Shown: positions 8,509 through 18,000 of the stretch, piece after piece
Position numbering within the stretch: the first letter of the stretch is position 1
How the letters are laid out: each line of letters starts with the position of its first letter
Assembly (NCBI GenBank): GCA_900465675.1
Contig: UBJR01000006.1
Coordinates: 28,400-92,399, forward strand
Length of the DNA: 64,000 bases
Direction of reading: 5' to 3'
DNA from: Hyphomicrobiales bacterium
GTDB taxonomy: Bacteria; Pseudomonadota; Alphaproteobacteria; Rhizobiales; Rhizobiaceae
The notes under the pieces: generated by a model
Told to the model about the DNA's origin: nothing
Seen by the model: the letters and a program-made list of their open reading frames with translations, nothing else
Database searches by the model: none
Position numbers and translations under genes: made by a program

Positions 8509-8795
8509 ATGGCGGATGCTTCTGCGAGAACGCGAGCCTTGATCTTGTCGGGCAGCCCGCCTGGTGTGACGAGGTCCACCTTGACGCCAAGGATATCCTG
8601 CAATTCCTCCAGCAACCCGCCGAGATCGAACAGCGTCGTCCCCGGCAGCGCATCGACAAGAATATCAAGATCGCTATCGGCCCGGTCCTCGCCGCGCGCC
8701 ACCGAACCGAAGACGCGCGGGTTCGCTGCGTTGAACCGCTTCGTCGCGTCGCGGATCGCCTGCCTGTTCTTCTCCAGCACTTCCGATGGCTTCAT
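8505..8795 (-). CDS. mntA: MntA-type minimal nucleotidyltransferase antitoxin
   Basis: The 96-residue protein carries the GS-x10-DxD motif of minimal nucleotidyltransferases (GSVARGEDRADSDLD, near residues 30-44) followed by ILVD and a third acidic position in VKVDLVTP. MntA antitoxins AMPylate the cognate HepT toxin, and the gene order mntA-hepT with a short overlap is the standard one. The gene begins 65 bp after the uraD stop, enough room for its own promoter, though none was identified with confidence. Confidence 0.88.
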   Translation of the reverse strand: MKPSEVLEKNRQAIRDATKRFNAANPRVFGSVARGEDRADSDLDILVDALPGTTLFDLGGLLEELQDILGVKVDLVTPGGLPDKIKARVLAEASAI

Positions 8796-8860
8796 TGCAC
8801 CGTCTCCTGCGGCTGAGACTATAGGCGAGCGCGAATGGCGAGGAAAGAATTCCGCGTCAT

Positions 8861-9358
8861 TCAGCGCTCCGGAAGCATGGAGGTCAGCCGCAGGAGTGCG
8901 ATCTTCTCGACCTGTCCGGCCGCCGTAGCAAACTCGTCCTCGCGGCTGTTATCGATCCGCTTCTCGAAGGCTGAGAGGATATCGTCCTTGTTCAGGCCCT
9001 TGACGGCGATGATGAAGGGGAAACCGAATTTTTCGGTGTAGCGGTTGTTGAGCTCGGTGAAACGCTTGTGTTCCGCCGCGCTAAGCCGGTCGAGCCCGGC
9101 GCCTGCCTGCTCCTGCTTGCTGTCCTCGGTCAATTCACCCGCGATCGCCAGACGTCCGGCGAGATCGGGATGGGCGCGCAGCACGCCGAGGCGCTCCTCT
9201 TCGCTCGCCGCCCGGAAGATCGCCACCATCGGCGTGTGAACACGGTCGGCCGTCAGCTCGCCGTGGATGAAGCCGTCGTCATAGGCGCGCTCGGCGATGA
9301 ACGGCGAATGCTCGAAGACGCCGCCGAAGCGGGTGACGAATTCCTCCCGCGCGATCAT
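8861..9358 (-). CDS. uraD: OHCU (2-oxo-4-hydroxy-4-carboxy-5-ureidoimidazoline) decarboxylase
   Basis: The start at 9358 (MIAREEFVTRFGG) shares one base with the puuE stop (TGATG) and gives 165 residues. The protein has FGGVFEHSPFIAERAY, the catalytic-histidine segment RAHPDLAGRLA and the ELNNRYTEKFGFPFIIAVKG block that defines UraD. It stereospecifically decarboxylates OHCU to S-allantoin, the step between UraH and PuuE. Coupling to puuE by overlapping codons supports a single operon. Confidence 0.95.
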   Translation of the reverse strand: MIAREEFVTRFGGVFEHSPFIAERAYDDGFIHGELTADRVHTPMVAIFRAASEEERLGVLRAHPDLAGRLAIAGELTEDSKQEQAGAGLDRLSAAEHKRFTELNNRYTEKFGFPFIIAVKGLNKDDILSAFEKRIDNSREDEFATAAGQVEKIALLRLTSMLPER

Positions 9359-10281
9359 CAGATTGTTTCCGGCTTGTGGTGCTGGTGCCAGTGCCTGGCG
9401 ATCTCGATGCGCTGCGGTACCCAGACCTTCTCGTGACCAAGCACATATTCCATGAAGCGCTTCAGCGCCGCGGCGCGGCCCGGACGGCCGACGAGGCGGC
9501 AATGCAGCCCGACCGACAGCATCTTCGGGCTACCCTCCTTGCCTTCCGCATAGAGCGTGTCGAAGGCATCCTTCAGATAGGTGAAGAACTGGTCGCCGGA
9601 ATTAAAACCCTGCGGCGTCGCAAAGCGCATGTCGTTGGTCTCGAGCGTGTAGGGAATGATCAGAAACGGCTTGCCATCCACGCCATTCACCCAGAACGGC
9701 AGATCATCGGCATAAGAGTCCGACGAATAAAGGAAACCGCCCTCCTCCTGGACGAGCCGCAGCGTGTTGTCCGAGGGCTTGCCCTGGTACATGCCGTAGG
9801 GCCGCTCGCCGGTCAGTTCGGTATGCAGGCGCACCGCTTCGAGAATGTGCTTGCGCTCCAGATCCTCCTGAAAATCCTTGTATTCCAGCCAGCGATAGCC
9901 GTGGCTGGCGATCTCCCAGCCGGCTTCCTTCATCGCATCGACGGCTTCCGGATTGCGGGCCATCGCCAGTGTCACACCATAGACGGTTGCCTGCACCTTG
10001 AGTTCGGTGAACATCCGCCACAGCCGCCAGAAACCGGCGCGCGAGCCATACTCATAGATCGATTCCATGTTGAGATTGCGCTGTCCCGGCCAGGCAGCAC
10101 CGCCGACGATTTCCGATAACAGGTTCTCCGAGGCCGGATCGCCATCGAGAATACAGCTCTCGCCGCCTTCCTCGTAATTGATGACGAATTGAACGGCGAC
10201 ATGCGCGCCGCCCGGCCATTTCGGATCGGGCGTGTTGCGGCCGTAGCCGATCAGATTGCGCGGATAGGTATCGGATGCCAT
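9358..10281 (-). CDS. puuE: Allantoinase PuuE (polysaccharide deacetylase-like)
   Basis: The start at 10281 (MASDTYPRNLIGYG) follows AGAAGG; longer in-frame starts lack a ribosome site. The 307-residue product is of the metal-independent PuuE type, related to polysaccharide deacetylases. It shows VQFVINYEEGGE, a segment corresponding to the family's ASHGYRWLEY and KMLSVGLHCRLVGRPGR near the C-terminus. It hydrolyses allantoin to allantoate. It is the first gene of the minus-strand order puuE-uraD-mntA-hepT-allA-uraH-phosphoesterase. The promoter region upstream contains repeated GCGAAAG elements. Confidence 0.95.
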   Translation of the reverse strand: MASDTYPRNLIGYGRNTPDPKWPGGAHVAVQFVINYEEGGESCILDGDPASENLLSEIVGGAAWPGQRNLNMESIYEYGSRAGFWRLWRMFTELKVQATVYGVTLAMARNPEAVDAMKEAGWEIASHGYRWLEYKDFQEDLERKHILEAVRLHTELTGERPYGMYQGKPSDNTLRLVQEEGGFLYSSDSYADDLPFWVNGVDGKPFLIIPYTLETNDMRFATPQGFNSGDQFFTYLKDAFDTLYAEGKEGSPKMLSVGLHCRLVGRPGRAAALKRFMEYVLGHEKVWVPQRIEIARHWHQHHKPETI

Positions 10282-10325
10282 GAAATCACCTTCTCGAGGA
10301 CAGACGAAACGGTAGCACCCGGGGA

Positions 10326-10381
10326 GCGAAAGTCGAGCCGGAAATGCGAAAGAGACTCTCAAGGAAATCGCGAAAGTCTCT
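10326..10381. promoter_or_regulatory. Repeated GCGAAAG elements and dyad upstream of puuE
   Basis: GCGAAAG occurs three times in the same orientation at 10326-10332, 10346-10352 and 10370-10376. AGAGACT (10351-10357) and AGTCTCT (10375-10381) also form a perfect inverted repeat. This lies 45-100 bp upstream of puuE, the head of the ureide operon, and is a candidate regulator site. No purine-responsive regulator gene was recognised in the window. Confidence 0.35.
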
Positions 10382-10392
10382 CACGAAATCAC

Positions 10393-10698
10393 TCAGCTAA
10401 GCCCGATCACCCTGAGGACCGCGACGCAGACGACGCCCGATGCGACCGCCGCCAGCATCGGCAAGCGAAGCGCTGCGAGCGCGGTGACGGCGCAGGCGAT
10501 GGTCTCGGCAATCCCGGTTGCAAAGGCGGTCGGTGCGACGACAGCCATCAGCACCGCCGGTGGAATGGATTCGATCGCCTTGCGCCTGCTGCCGTCGAGC
10601 GACACATGGCGAATGAGGAAGAGACCGCTGACGCGCGTCACGATGGTTGCCGCCGCCATCGCCAGGATGGCAAGCAGCGTTGAGAAATCGAGCGTCAT
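10393..10698 (-). CDS. azlD: AzlD family branched-chain amino acid exporter small subunit
   Basis: This 101-residue hydrophobic protein has about three to four membrane helices and the AzlD-type segment RVSGLFLIRHVSL followed by IESIPPAVLMAVVAPTAFA. Together with AzlC it forms a two-component inner-membrane exporter of branched-chain amino acids or analogues. It overlaps azlC by 4 bp (10695-10698), and the preceding genes are azlC and an AraC-type regulator on the same strand. Confidence 0.9.
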   Translation of the reverse strand: MTLDFSTLLAILAMAAATIVTRVSGLFLIRHVSLDGSRRKAIESIPPAVLMAVVAPTAFATGIAETIACAVTALAALRLPMLAAVASGVVCVAVLRVIGLS

Positions 10699-11429
10699 GG
10701 CGTCACCTCCACGCGGCGCTTGCCGCTGACCATCGCGGCGGCAAGCCCGGCCAATGCGCCGGCAGCGATGTACCAGACACCGGGGATGAAATGCTGCGTC
10801 AGGACGGCCGCCGCACCGCTGGCGAGCAGCACCGCGCCGGTCTCCGGTCCCTTCCAGAAACCCATGACCAACACGATGAAGACCGCTGGAAAGGCGAAAT
10901 CGAGTCCCAGAGTGGCGGGATTACCGAGGAAGGCGCCGAGTGTTGCCCCCGCGAGACTGGACAGCAGCCAGGTCAGATAAAATGGCGTGGCAAGCCCAGC
11001 AAACCAGGCCGGCGTCAGCCGCGCGATACCGGCCCGGAATTCGGCCATCGCCCAGATCTCGTCGGCGAGGAACAGCACCGAGAAATAACGAGCGCGCGGC
11101 GCAAAGGCCTGCATTTTGGTGCCGATCGAAGCGCCCATCAGCACGTGGCGGATGTTGACGAGCAGCGCCGCGAAGCCCAGCCCCGCCCATGAAGCCGGAT
11201 GCGTCCAGATATCCATCGCCACGAATTGCGATCCGCCGGCAAAAACCAGCGCGCTCATCAGGCCGGTCTCAAGCGGCGACAGCCCCTTGGTGGCAGCGAC
11301 TGCGCCGAAGACCAGGCCGATCGGGATGACGGCGGCGATCAGCGGTGCGATCGCCCGCATACCGCCGGAAAATTCCGCCCATGTTCCATTCTCACTCACA
11401 TCAAGACCTCCGTTTGCTGCGACGGTCAT
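10695..11429 (-). CDS. azlC: AzlC family branched-chain amino acid permease
   Basis: The 244-residue integral membrane protein has the AzlC core: IPIGLVFGAVAATKGLSP, SALVFAGGSQFVAM and NIRHVLMGAS. It is the large subunit of an AzlCD exporter. The gene is 36 bp downstream of an AraC regulator and overlaps azlD, so the three form a probable operon in which the regulator senses the exported compound. Confidence 0.9.
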   Translation of the reverse strand: MTVAANGGLDVSENGTWAEFSGGMRAIAPLIAAVIPIGLVFGAVAATKGLSPLETGLMSALVFAGGSQFVAMDIWTHPASWAGLGFAALLVNIRHVLMGASIGTKMQAFAPRARYFSVLFLADEIWAMAEFRAGIARLTPAWFAGLATPFYLTWLLSSLAGATLGAFLGNPATLGLDFAFPAVFIVLVMGFWKGPETGAVLLASGAAAVLTQHFIPGVWYIAAGALAGLAAAMVSGKRRVEVTP

Positions 11430-11465
11430 AGGACCGCGCGCGGACAGCGTCTTGAACGAAAGTGA

Positions 11466-12323
11466 TTACCGGGCGCGGTACTGGCCGGGTGTCAGTCCGG
11501 TGCGGGCCTTGAAATGCCGGGTGAAATGCGCCTGGTCCGCAAAGCCGCATTCGAGCGCAATCTCCGCCGGCTGTTCGCCTGCCTGCAGCTTGCGCCGGGC
11601 AATCCTGACGCGGACATCTGTGAGGAAGGCATGCGGCGTGATGTGGAACTCCCTGCGGAAGGCGCGGATCAGATGCGCACGGCTGAGACCAGCGATAGCG
11701 GCGAGCTCTTCGAGACCGATATCGCTTTCATATTGCTCTACCAGATAGTCGCGCGCCCGGCGCACCGCCGACCGTTCGGCGCTATCGACAGGAATGATGA
11801 TCGAGCTGCCATGCTGGCGGAACATCGCGTCCAGCACCAGGAACATACCCTGCCCGGTCTCCAGCGCCCCGGCTCCCGTCTCCAGTGTCCGATGCGCCTC
11901 CAGAAAGGCATTGGCGAGCTTTGGATCATGAAGGATCTGCTTGCCGAAGGCCGGCGTACCGTGGAAGGCTCGGCCGGTCACGTCCTCAAGAATTTCCCGG
12001 AACAGTGCCATGTCAGGATAGATCATCCGGTAGCGGTAACCGCCATCCGTCGGCGCTCCGTCATGCGTCTCGCCGGGATTGATCAGGTAGAGATCGCCGG
12101 GACCGGAGGCCTCGCGCGCACCGCGGATCGTGGCGATCTGGCTGCCGCTCTCGATGGCGCCGATGCTGAAAGTATCATGCGCATGCGGCGCAAACTCGTG
12201 GGTCAGGAAGGTCGCGCTCAGGCACTCCATGCCGTCGAAGCGCCGGTCGCGCCAGAAGCGGGTCGTCTCCGCCCCGGCGAGCGGCATGGCAACAGTCGCC
12301 TGTTCCTGGGAAATATTCTGCAT
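11466..12323 (-). CDS. AraC-family regulator with N-terminal cupin domain
   Basis: The 285-residue protein has an N-terminal ligand-binding cupin (HEFAPHAHDTFSIG, PGDLYLINPGETHDG). The C-terminal pair of helix-turn-helix motifs spans about residues 185-285, with LEELAAIAGLSRAHLIRAFRREF and PAEIALECGFADQAHFTRHFKARTGLTPGQYR. Its position directly upstream of azlC-azlD on the same strand suggests it controls amino-acid export. The ligand is unknown. Confidence 0.88.
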   Translation of the reverse strand: MQNISQEQATVAMPLAGAETTRFWRDRRFDGMECLSATFLTHEFAPHAHDTFSIGAIESGSQIATIRGAREASGPGDLYLINPGETHDGAPTDGGYRYRMIYPDMALFREILEDVTGRAFHGTPAFGKQILHDPKLANAFLEAHRTLETGAGALETGQGMFLVLDAMFRQHGSSIIIPVDSAERSAVRRARDYLVEQYESDIGLEELAAIAGLSRAHLIRAFRREFHITPHAFLTDVRVRIARRKLQAGEQPAEIALECGFADQAHFTRHFKARTGLTPGQYRAR

Positions 12324-12370
12324 CGCGCGGATATAGCAGTTTTCCGCAGCCGCTTCTTGAACAAAAGTGA

Positions 12371-13078
12371 TCAGGCGATCTTGCGGGCGCTGACCTTGCC
12401 CATCGGGTGCAGCGAATGCACCCGGAACGGCCCGCCCATGCCTTCTTCCATCATCAGCGCGATATTGGAGATGGCGATCGGCTCCGCCAGCACCGGCTCG
12501 AAGATGCCGCGCAGCGCCTGTTCGATGCGCGGCATGTCGACAACATTGACCGGGCCGGTCACCGGCATGTGGAACCGGTACTCGTCCATCACATAGGGGT
12601 TGCCCCAGCGGTGTAGCTTCGTGAACTGCGCCGCCGACAAGCCGTCGGGATCACTCCGCTCGATATCGGCTTCCGAAAGCGGCGCCCGGAAGCCATCGAA
12701 ATGCTGAACGATCGACGATGCGAGATAGCGGACATTCTCGCATGGCAACGTCGGAACCAGGCTGTAATAGTTTCCGAGCCGCGCCACTTCGATGCGCGGC
12801 ACGCTGAACGGCTGGAACGTGCCAGAAAAGCGCATCAATTCCCGCAATAGTTGCGCTTCGGATACCTCCGCGGAGAGGTGGAACGGCGCTTTCAGCACGC
12901 CATGAAAGCCATAACGGCGCGGCACGGCCGTGTGGAAGGCAATTTCGTGAATGCCGAGACCGCGAACGGCCGGCGGCTCCAGCATCTCGCCCGAAAAAAC
13001 GTTACGGCCAAGCCAATTGGCCGCCACATGGCTGAGCGGATCGCTCGGCGAAGGCGTGAAGCAAATGGCATAGCGCAT
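12371..13078 (-). CDS. DUF1045 protein, 2H phosphoesterase-like
   Basis: The start at 13078 (MRYAICFTPSPS) is chosen because the family begins this way; the frame extends further upstream without a conserved start. The 235-residue protein has two His-containing strands, RRYGFHGVLKAPFHL and EYRFHMPVTGPV, resembling the paired H-x-T/S motifs of 2H phosphoesterases. DUF1045 proteins usually sit in phosphonate-utilisation clusters, where a phosphodiesterase role is suspected, but no phn gene is visible here. It lies downstream of the FAD oxidoreductase with a 115-bp gap. Confidence 0.75.
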   Translation of the reverse strand: MRYAICFTPSPSDPLSHVAANWLGRNVFSGEMLEPPAVRGLGIHEIAFHTAVPRRYGFHGVLKAPFHLSAEVSEAQLLRELMRFSGTFQPFSVPRIEVARLGNYYSLVPTLPCENVRYLASSIVQHFDGFRAPLSEADIERSDPDGLSAAQFTKLHRWGNPYVMDEYRFHMPVTGPVNVVDMPRIEQALRGIFEPVLAEPIAISNIALMMEEGMGGPFRVHSLHPMGKVSARKIA

Positions 13079-13193
13079 GCGATTTCCTCCATCTGAGAAT
13101 GCGGCGCGCGGCCGAATCCGGCACCGTCGATGCGCAAGCAGATAGGTGATTTGCATGACAGAATAACGAAATATACTCTGGACGAATTCACGT

Positions 13194-14369
13194 TTAGCGT
13201 GAAGCGGCCGTGATATGGCTCGAAAGCGCGAAGCTTTCAGGCAGGTCGAAGGAGAGCTTTTCGCCTGCAATTGGTGCAACGACAGCTTCGGCAAGCCGAT
13301 GCGCCAGGCCGAAGCTGACCTTGAAACCGCCCGTCAGCGCATGCAGATGCGGATGAAGCGGGTGTGGCCCCACCATCGGATCGCGGTCGATCGCCTTCGG
13401 CCGCAAGCCGGCCCAGCGCTCGATGACGGGCGCATCGCGGAGGACCGGCGCCATGTCGCGCGCAGCGGCAATCAGCGGATCGAGTAGCGCATCTGTGGAC
13501 AACGGTTCCGCAAAGCTGTTCTCGCTGGTGCTGCCGACCGCGACATGCCCGCCCTCATGCGCAACGACATAGAGCCCGTCCCGAAAGATCGTCGGCATTG
13601 CGGGGTCGATATCGGCCTTCAACAGCGCCGCCTGCCCCTTCACCGGCTGGCCGAGTGGCTGCGGTAGATCGGGCGTGAAGCGCTGAAGGATCGGGAACGA
13701 GCCATGCCCGGCGGCAATGATGCAATCGCCGAAGGCGATGCTCCAGCCACCGACAACGGCAATCCGCGCTCCTGTGTCGAGGCTGTCGAGCGCCGCCTCC
13801 TCCAGAAGCCGAACATGCTTCGCCCGCATCAGGAACGCCCGGAGCACGGCGATCAGCGCGCGCGGCGCCACCCGGCCGGCCAGCGTATCGTGCACGAAGC
13901 CGCTGTCGCCTGCTGCCGCGTCGATCCAGCCCTGAACAGGTGGCGCATCGCTGACATTCCAATGAAACGCTCGTTCCTGCTGATGCCAGTTGGTCTCGGC
14001 ATCGGCGGAGTGGCGGAGCGCAATGGTCTTCAGATGCGGCTTCGGCAGCGGGATAAGACGGCCGGAGCGCCGGTAGCCGGCCAAAAGCCCGGTTGCCGCC
14101 TCAAGCGCCGCAATCTCGCTCTCAAGGCTGACCAGGGCATCGAACTGGAACTGCTTCTTGGCATTCCACTTGTCCGGCACATGCGGCATCAGCGCGCCGA
14201 GCAGACCGCCGCTGGCACCCTGCCCGATCGTTCCTGCATCGATCAGCAACGTATCGATCCCGAGCCGCTCCGCATGAACGGCCGCCCAGAGCCCCATGAT
14301 GCCGCCGCCCACGATCAGGAGATCGGCGGATTGACCGGAGAGAAGAGCCGGACTATCGGCTTGTGGCAT
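13194..14369 (-). CDS. FAD-dependent oxidoreductase, MnmC2-like (DAO family)
   Basis: The 391-residue protein begins with an FAD dinucleotide-binding motif LIVGGGIMGLWAAVHAERLG, followed by GQGASGGLLGALMPHVPDKWN, an arrangement like the C-terminal oxidoreductase half of MnmC. Its start codon shares bases with the divergent mnmD start (CATG at 14367-14370). In E. coli the two activities are fused in MnmC, which matures the wobble uridine of tRNA; here they would be separate proteins from back-to-back genes. A glycine-oxidase-like role is the main alternative. Confidence 0.72.
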   Translation of the reverse strand: MPQADSPALLSGQSADLLIVGGGIMGLWAAVHAERLGIDTLLIDAGTIGQGASGGLLGALMPHVPDKWNAKKQFQFDALVSLESEIAALEAATGLLAGYRRSGRLIPLPKPHLKTIALRHSADAETNWHQQERAFHWNVSDAPPVQGWIDAAAGDSGFVHDTLAGRVAPRALIAVLRAFLMRAKHVRLLEEAALDSLDTGARIAVVGGWSIAFGDCIIAAGHGSFPILQRFTPDLPQPLGQPVKGQAALLKADIDPAMPTIFRDGLYVVAHEGGHVAVGSTSENSFAEPLSTDALLDPLIAAARDMAPVLRDAPVIERWAGLRPKAIDRDPMVGPHPLHPHLHALTGGFKVSFGLAHRLAEAVVAPIAGEKLSFDLPESFALSSHITAASR

Positions 14370-15087
14370 GACAGATATCGATCCCGATCAGATTGGCAGC
14401 AAAAGCCAGCCGCTCGAATGGCGAGACGGCGATATGCCCTATTCGCAGGCCTTTGGCGACCACTTTTATTGTCAGACCGACGGCCGCCTCGAATGCGGCC
14501 ACGTGTTCCTCGCGGGCAACGGCCTGCCGGAGCGCTGGGCTAAAAAGCAGAGTTTCCAGATCGGCGAACTCGGCTTCGGCACAGGCCTGAACTTCGCCGA
14601 GACCTGGCGCCAGTGGAAGCTGCATCGCGCGGACGGCCAGCACCTGCACTTCATGTCCTTCGAGCTTTATCCGATGCAGCGCGACGAGATTTTCCGCGCC
14701 CTGTCGCACTGGCCCGAGATCGATGCCGAGCGCGATGGACTGACGTCCGCCTGGCCGGGGCAACCGCGCGGCATCGTCAGCCTCGACCTTGATCCGCAAA
14801 CGCGCCTCAGCGTCGTCTGCGGTGCCGCGTTAGACGGCGTGAAGGCTGCCGAGCCAAACTTCGATGCCTGGTATCTCGATGGCTTCGCCCCGTCGCGCAA
14901 TGGCGACATGTGGTCGGAAGAACTGATGCAGCTGGTCTGCGGGAAGACGGTTCCGGGCGGCAGCTTCGCGACCTATGCCGCAGCCGGTTTCGTCCGCCGC
15001 AATCTCGTCGCCGCAGGCTTTGCGGTCGAGCGCCGCAAGGGCTTTGCGGGAAAGCGCGAAATGCTCTGCGGCACGAAACCCCTATAG
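14368..15087 (+). CDS. mnmD: tRNA (5-methylaminomethyl-2-thiouridine34) methyltransferase MnmD
   Basis: The 239-residue protein matches the stand-alone MnmD/MnmC1 domain: PYSQAFGDHFYCQTDG near the N-terminus, the S-adenosylmethionine loop QIGELGFGTGLNFAETW and the signature DAWYLDGFAPSRNGDMWS. It methylates nm5s2U34 in tRNAs for split codon boxes. It starts two bases inside the divergent FAD oxidoreductase gene, and its last 6 bp overlap the convergent hybrid kinase gene. Confidence 0.9.
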   Translation: MTDIDPDQIGSKSQPLEWRDGDMPYSQAFGDHFYCQTDGRLECGHVFLAGNGLPERWAKKQSFQIGELGFGTGLNFAETWRQWKLHRADGQHLHFMSFELYPMQRDEIFRALSHWPEIDAERDGLTSAWPGQPRGIVSLDLDPQTRLSVVCGAALDGVKAAEPNFDAWYLDGFAPSRNGDMWSEELMQLVCGKTVPGGSFATYAAAGFVRRNLVAAGFAVERRKGFAGKREMLCGTKPL

Positions 15088-18000
15088 GCCGGAGCGGCCC
15101 GGCACCGGCTCGGTTTTGCCGAGCCATAGCTGGATCTTCTCTTCTAGCAGTTCCGGGCTGATCGGCTTCGACATGTAGTCATCCATCCCGGCATCGAGGC
15201 AAAGCTCGCGGTCGCTTTCCAGCGCATGCGCGGTCACGCCGATGATCGGCACGCGATGCCCCTGCCCGCGCTCGCGGGTCCGGATCGCCCGCGTCGCATC
15301 GTGGCCGTTCAGGACGGGCATCGACACGTCCATCATGATAATGCGCGGCGAATGCGTCTCCCAGGCATTGACCGCTTCCTGGCCGTTGTTGACCACGAGG
15401 AAGCTGAGATTGGTGCCCTGCAGGATCTGCGTGAAGACGATCTGGTTGACCTCGTTATCCTCGGCCACCAGCACATCGACGAACTCGGCCTTGCGCCGAG
15501 GCTCCTCGCGCACGGGTTCCTCGAACTCCGGCTCCTTGAGTTGCGCTTCCGCCTGCAGCCGTGCGAGCTCGGTTTCCGAGGCCTGCTTGACGCGCTTGGC
15601 CCGGACGACCTCGACGATCGTGCCGCGCAGCAGGTTGGCGCGCGCCGGCTTCATCAGATGCGCCTGGCCGTTCAGCGCCGCGAACTCCTTCTCGGAGCCC
15701 GAAATATCCATCGATGTCAGGAAGATGATCGGCAGATTCTCGAAGCGCGGATCGGCGCGCAGGCGGCGCGCCACTTCGGCGCCGTTCATGCGCGGCATAT
15801 GATAATCGAGCACCAGCGCATCGACCTCGACGCCGACCTGATGCGCAGCCTCCAGAATGGCAATACCCGTCGCGCCACTTTCGGCCGCCACGCCGTCGAA
15901 GCCCCAGAGCGTCAGCTGTTCGCTGAGAATCGCGCGGTTCACCTCGTTGTCGTCGATAACTAGAATGCGGGCGCCGCGCACATTGACCGGCAGCGGCTTC
16001 GGATCGAGTTTCGCAGCAGCGACCGCGAATGGCAGATTGACGGTGAAGACCGAACCCTTACCCGCGTCGCTCTCGGCATGGATATAGCCGCCGAAGAGAT
16101 CGACGAGCCCGGCGGTGATCGCCAGCCCGAGACCGGTTCCCTCATGGCGCCGTGTCGAGGAGGAATCGACCTGCGAGAATTTGTCGAACACCGATTGCAG
16201 CTTTTCGGCCGGAATGCCGATGCCGGTATCCTCGATCCGGAGCTCGACCATCACCTCACCATCCGATCCCTGCCGGAACCCGATATCGACGAAGACATGG
16301 CCCTTCTCGGTGAATTTCACGGCGTTGCCGACCAGATTGGTGACGACCTGCCGGAACCGCCCGGCATCGCCGATGACCGCGGCAGGCAGGTTGGGATCGG
16401 CGCGTACCAGAAGTTCCAGATCCTTCTCAGCAGCCTGCGACGACAACAGCGTCGCCACGTCCTCGACCGCTTCGACGAGATCGAACGACGCCTTGCGCAG
16501 CTTCATCTGCCCGGCATCGATCTTCGAGAAGTCGAGAATGTCGTTGATGATCGTCAACAGCGCATTGCCGGATTTGACGATGATATCGATGAAGGTCTTC
16601 TGTCGCGCATCGAGATCGGTCTTCGCCATCAGCTCGGCCATGCCGAGAACACCGTTCATCGGCGTGCGAATCTCGTGGCTCATATTGGCGAGGAATTCCG
16701 ATTTGGCGCGGTCGGCGGCTTCGGCGCGCGACAAGAGCCGCTGCAGCTCGCCTTCGCGCTGCTTCATCTCGGTGACGTCGGTGAACAACGCGATCCAGTG
16801 GCCGCGTTCGCTGATCGTCGCCTCCATGTTCACCCAGCGCTCGCCCAGGATATGGAAGACGGTGATGATCGGCTCACGCGCGGCGATGGAACTGCGCCAG
16901 TAATGCAGCGTATCGGCAGCCGAACCGTTGAAATCGCCGCGCTCGGCGCAGAAATTGAAGAGATCGATCCAGCCACGCCCTGCGGCGAGATATTCGGCAG
17001 GGATCTGCAGCACCGGCACCAGCGCCTCATTAGATAGCTGGATGATGCCATCCTGGACGATCGCCAGCCCCTGCGGCATCGCCCGCGTTGCATCGCGCAT
17101 CAATTCGCCGAGCGTCTCGATCGCCGCCCGTACGTCATGCACTTCCTGCTCGCGCTGGCGGATCGTGCTGATATCGGAATAGGTCAGCAGGATGCGGTCG
17201 TCGGAAATCCGCCGGCTGTCGAAGATGATCGACTTGCCGCCCGACCAGTTGAGCTCTACCGGCTCCGGATCGCCCTCGGCGGTGAAATGGTGGCGCCGCG
17301 ATTCCAGCACTTCCTCCGGCGTCTGGCTGTAGACATAGCGCCCAAGTTCGTGATTGCGGCGGATCACATCGAGAAATGGCCGGCCGTCGAAACGGTCCTC
17401 GATCGGCAGATCGCTGATCGTATAGAACTCGTCGTTGACGTAGAGAATATCGAGCTTGTTATCGAGGATCAGCACGCCAACTGGCAGCGAGCGCAGGATG
17501 CTTTCGATATCCCGGTGCAGCACTTCGGCATGCTGCTGCGAATTGATGATCTCGGCTTCGCGCTCCTTGAGCGGCGAAATGTCGGAGAAGGAGCCGACGA
17601 CGTAAAACTTGCCGTCAGGGGTCTGCACACGATTGACGCGCGACAGGATCGGGTAGGACTTGCCGTAGGTACTCGGCACGCGGCCTTCGATCTCCGTTAG
17701 CGAACCATTCTTCAGCGCCAGCATATTCTCTTCGTAGATGCCGCGTCCGCTCTCTTCACCGAACATCTCGAATTCGGTGAGGCCGAGCACCTTCGAGCGC
17801 TCGTGTCCGGTAAAGGTCTCGTAATACTGGTTGGCATAGACGAGCCGGTGGGCCTCGTCGCGCACGAAGGCGGCGACCGGCAGATCCTCCATGATCGTGC
17901 GCAGAAGATCGAGTTCGGCAACGCTTTCGTGCCAGCCCTTTTCGCTGGGCGGCCGCGCACCGCCGCGATAGGCGGAATTGACGACAAGCGGGCGGCCATC

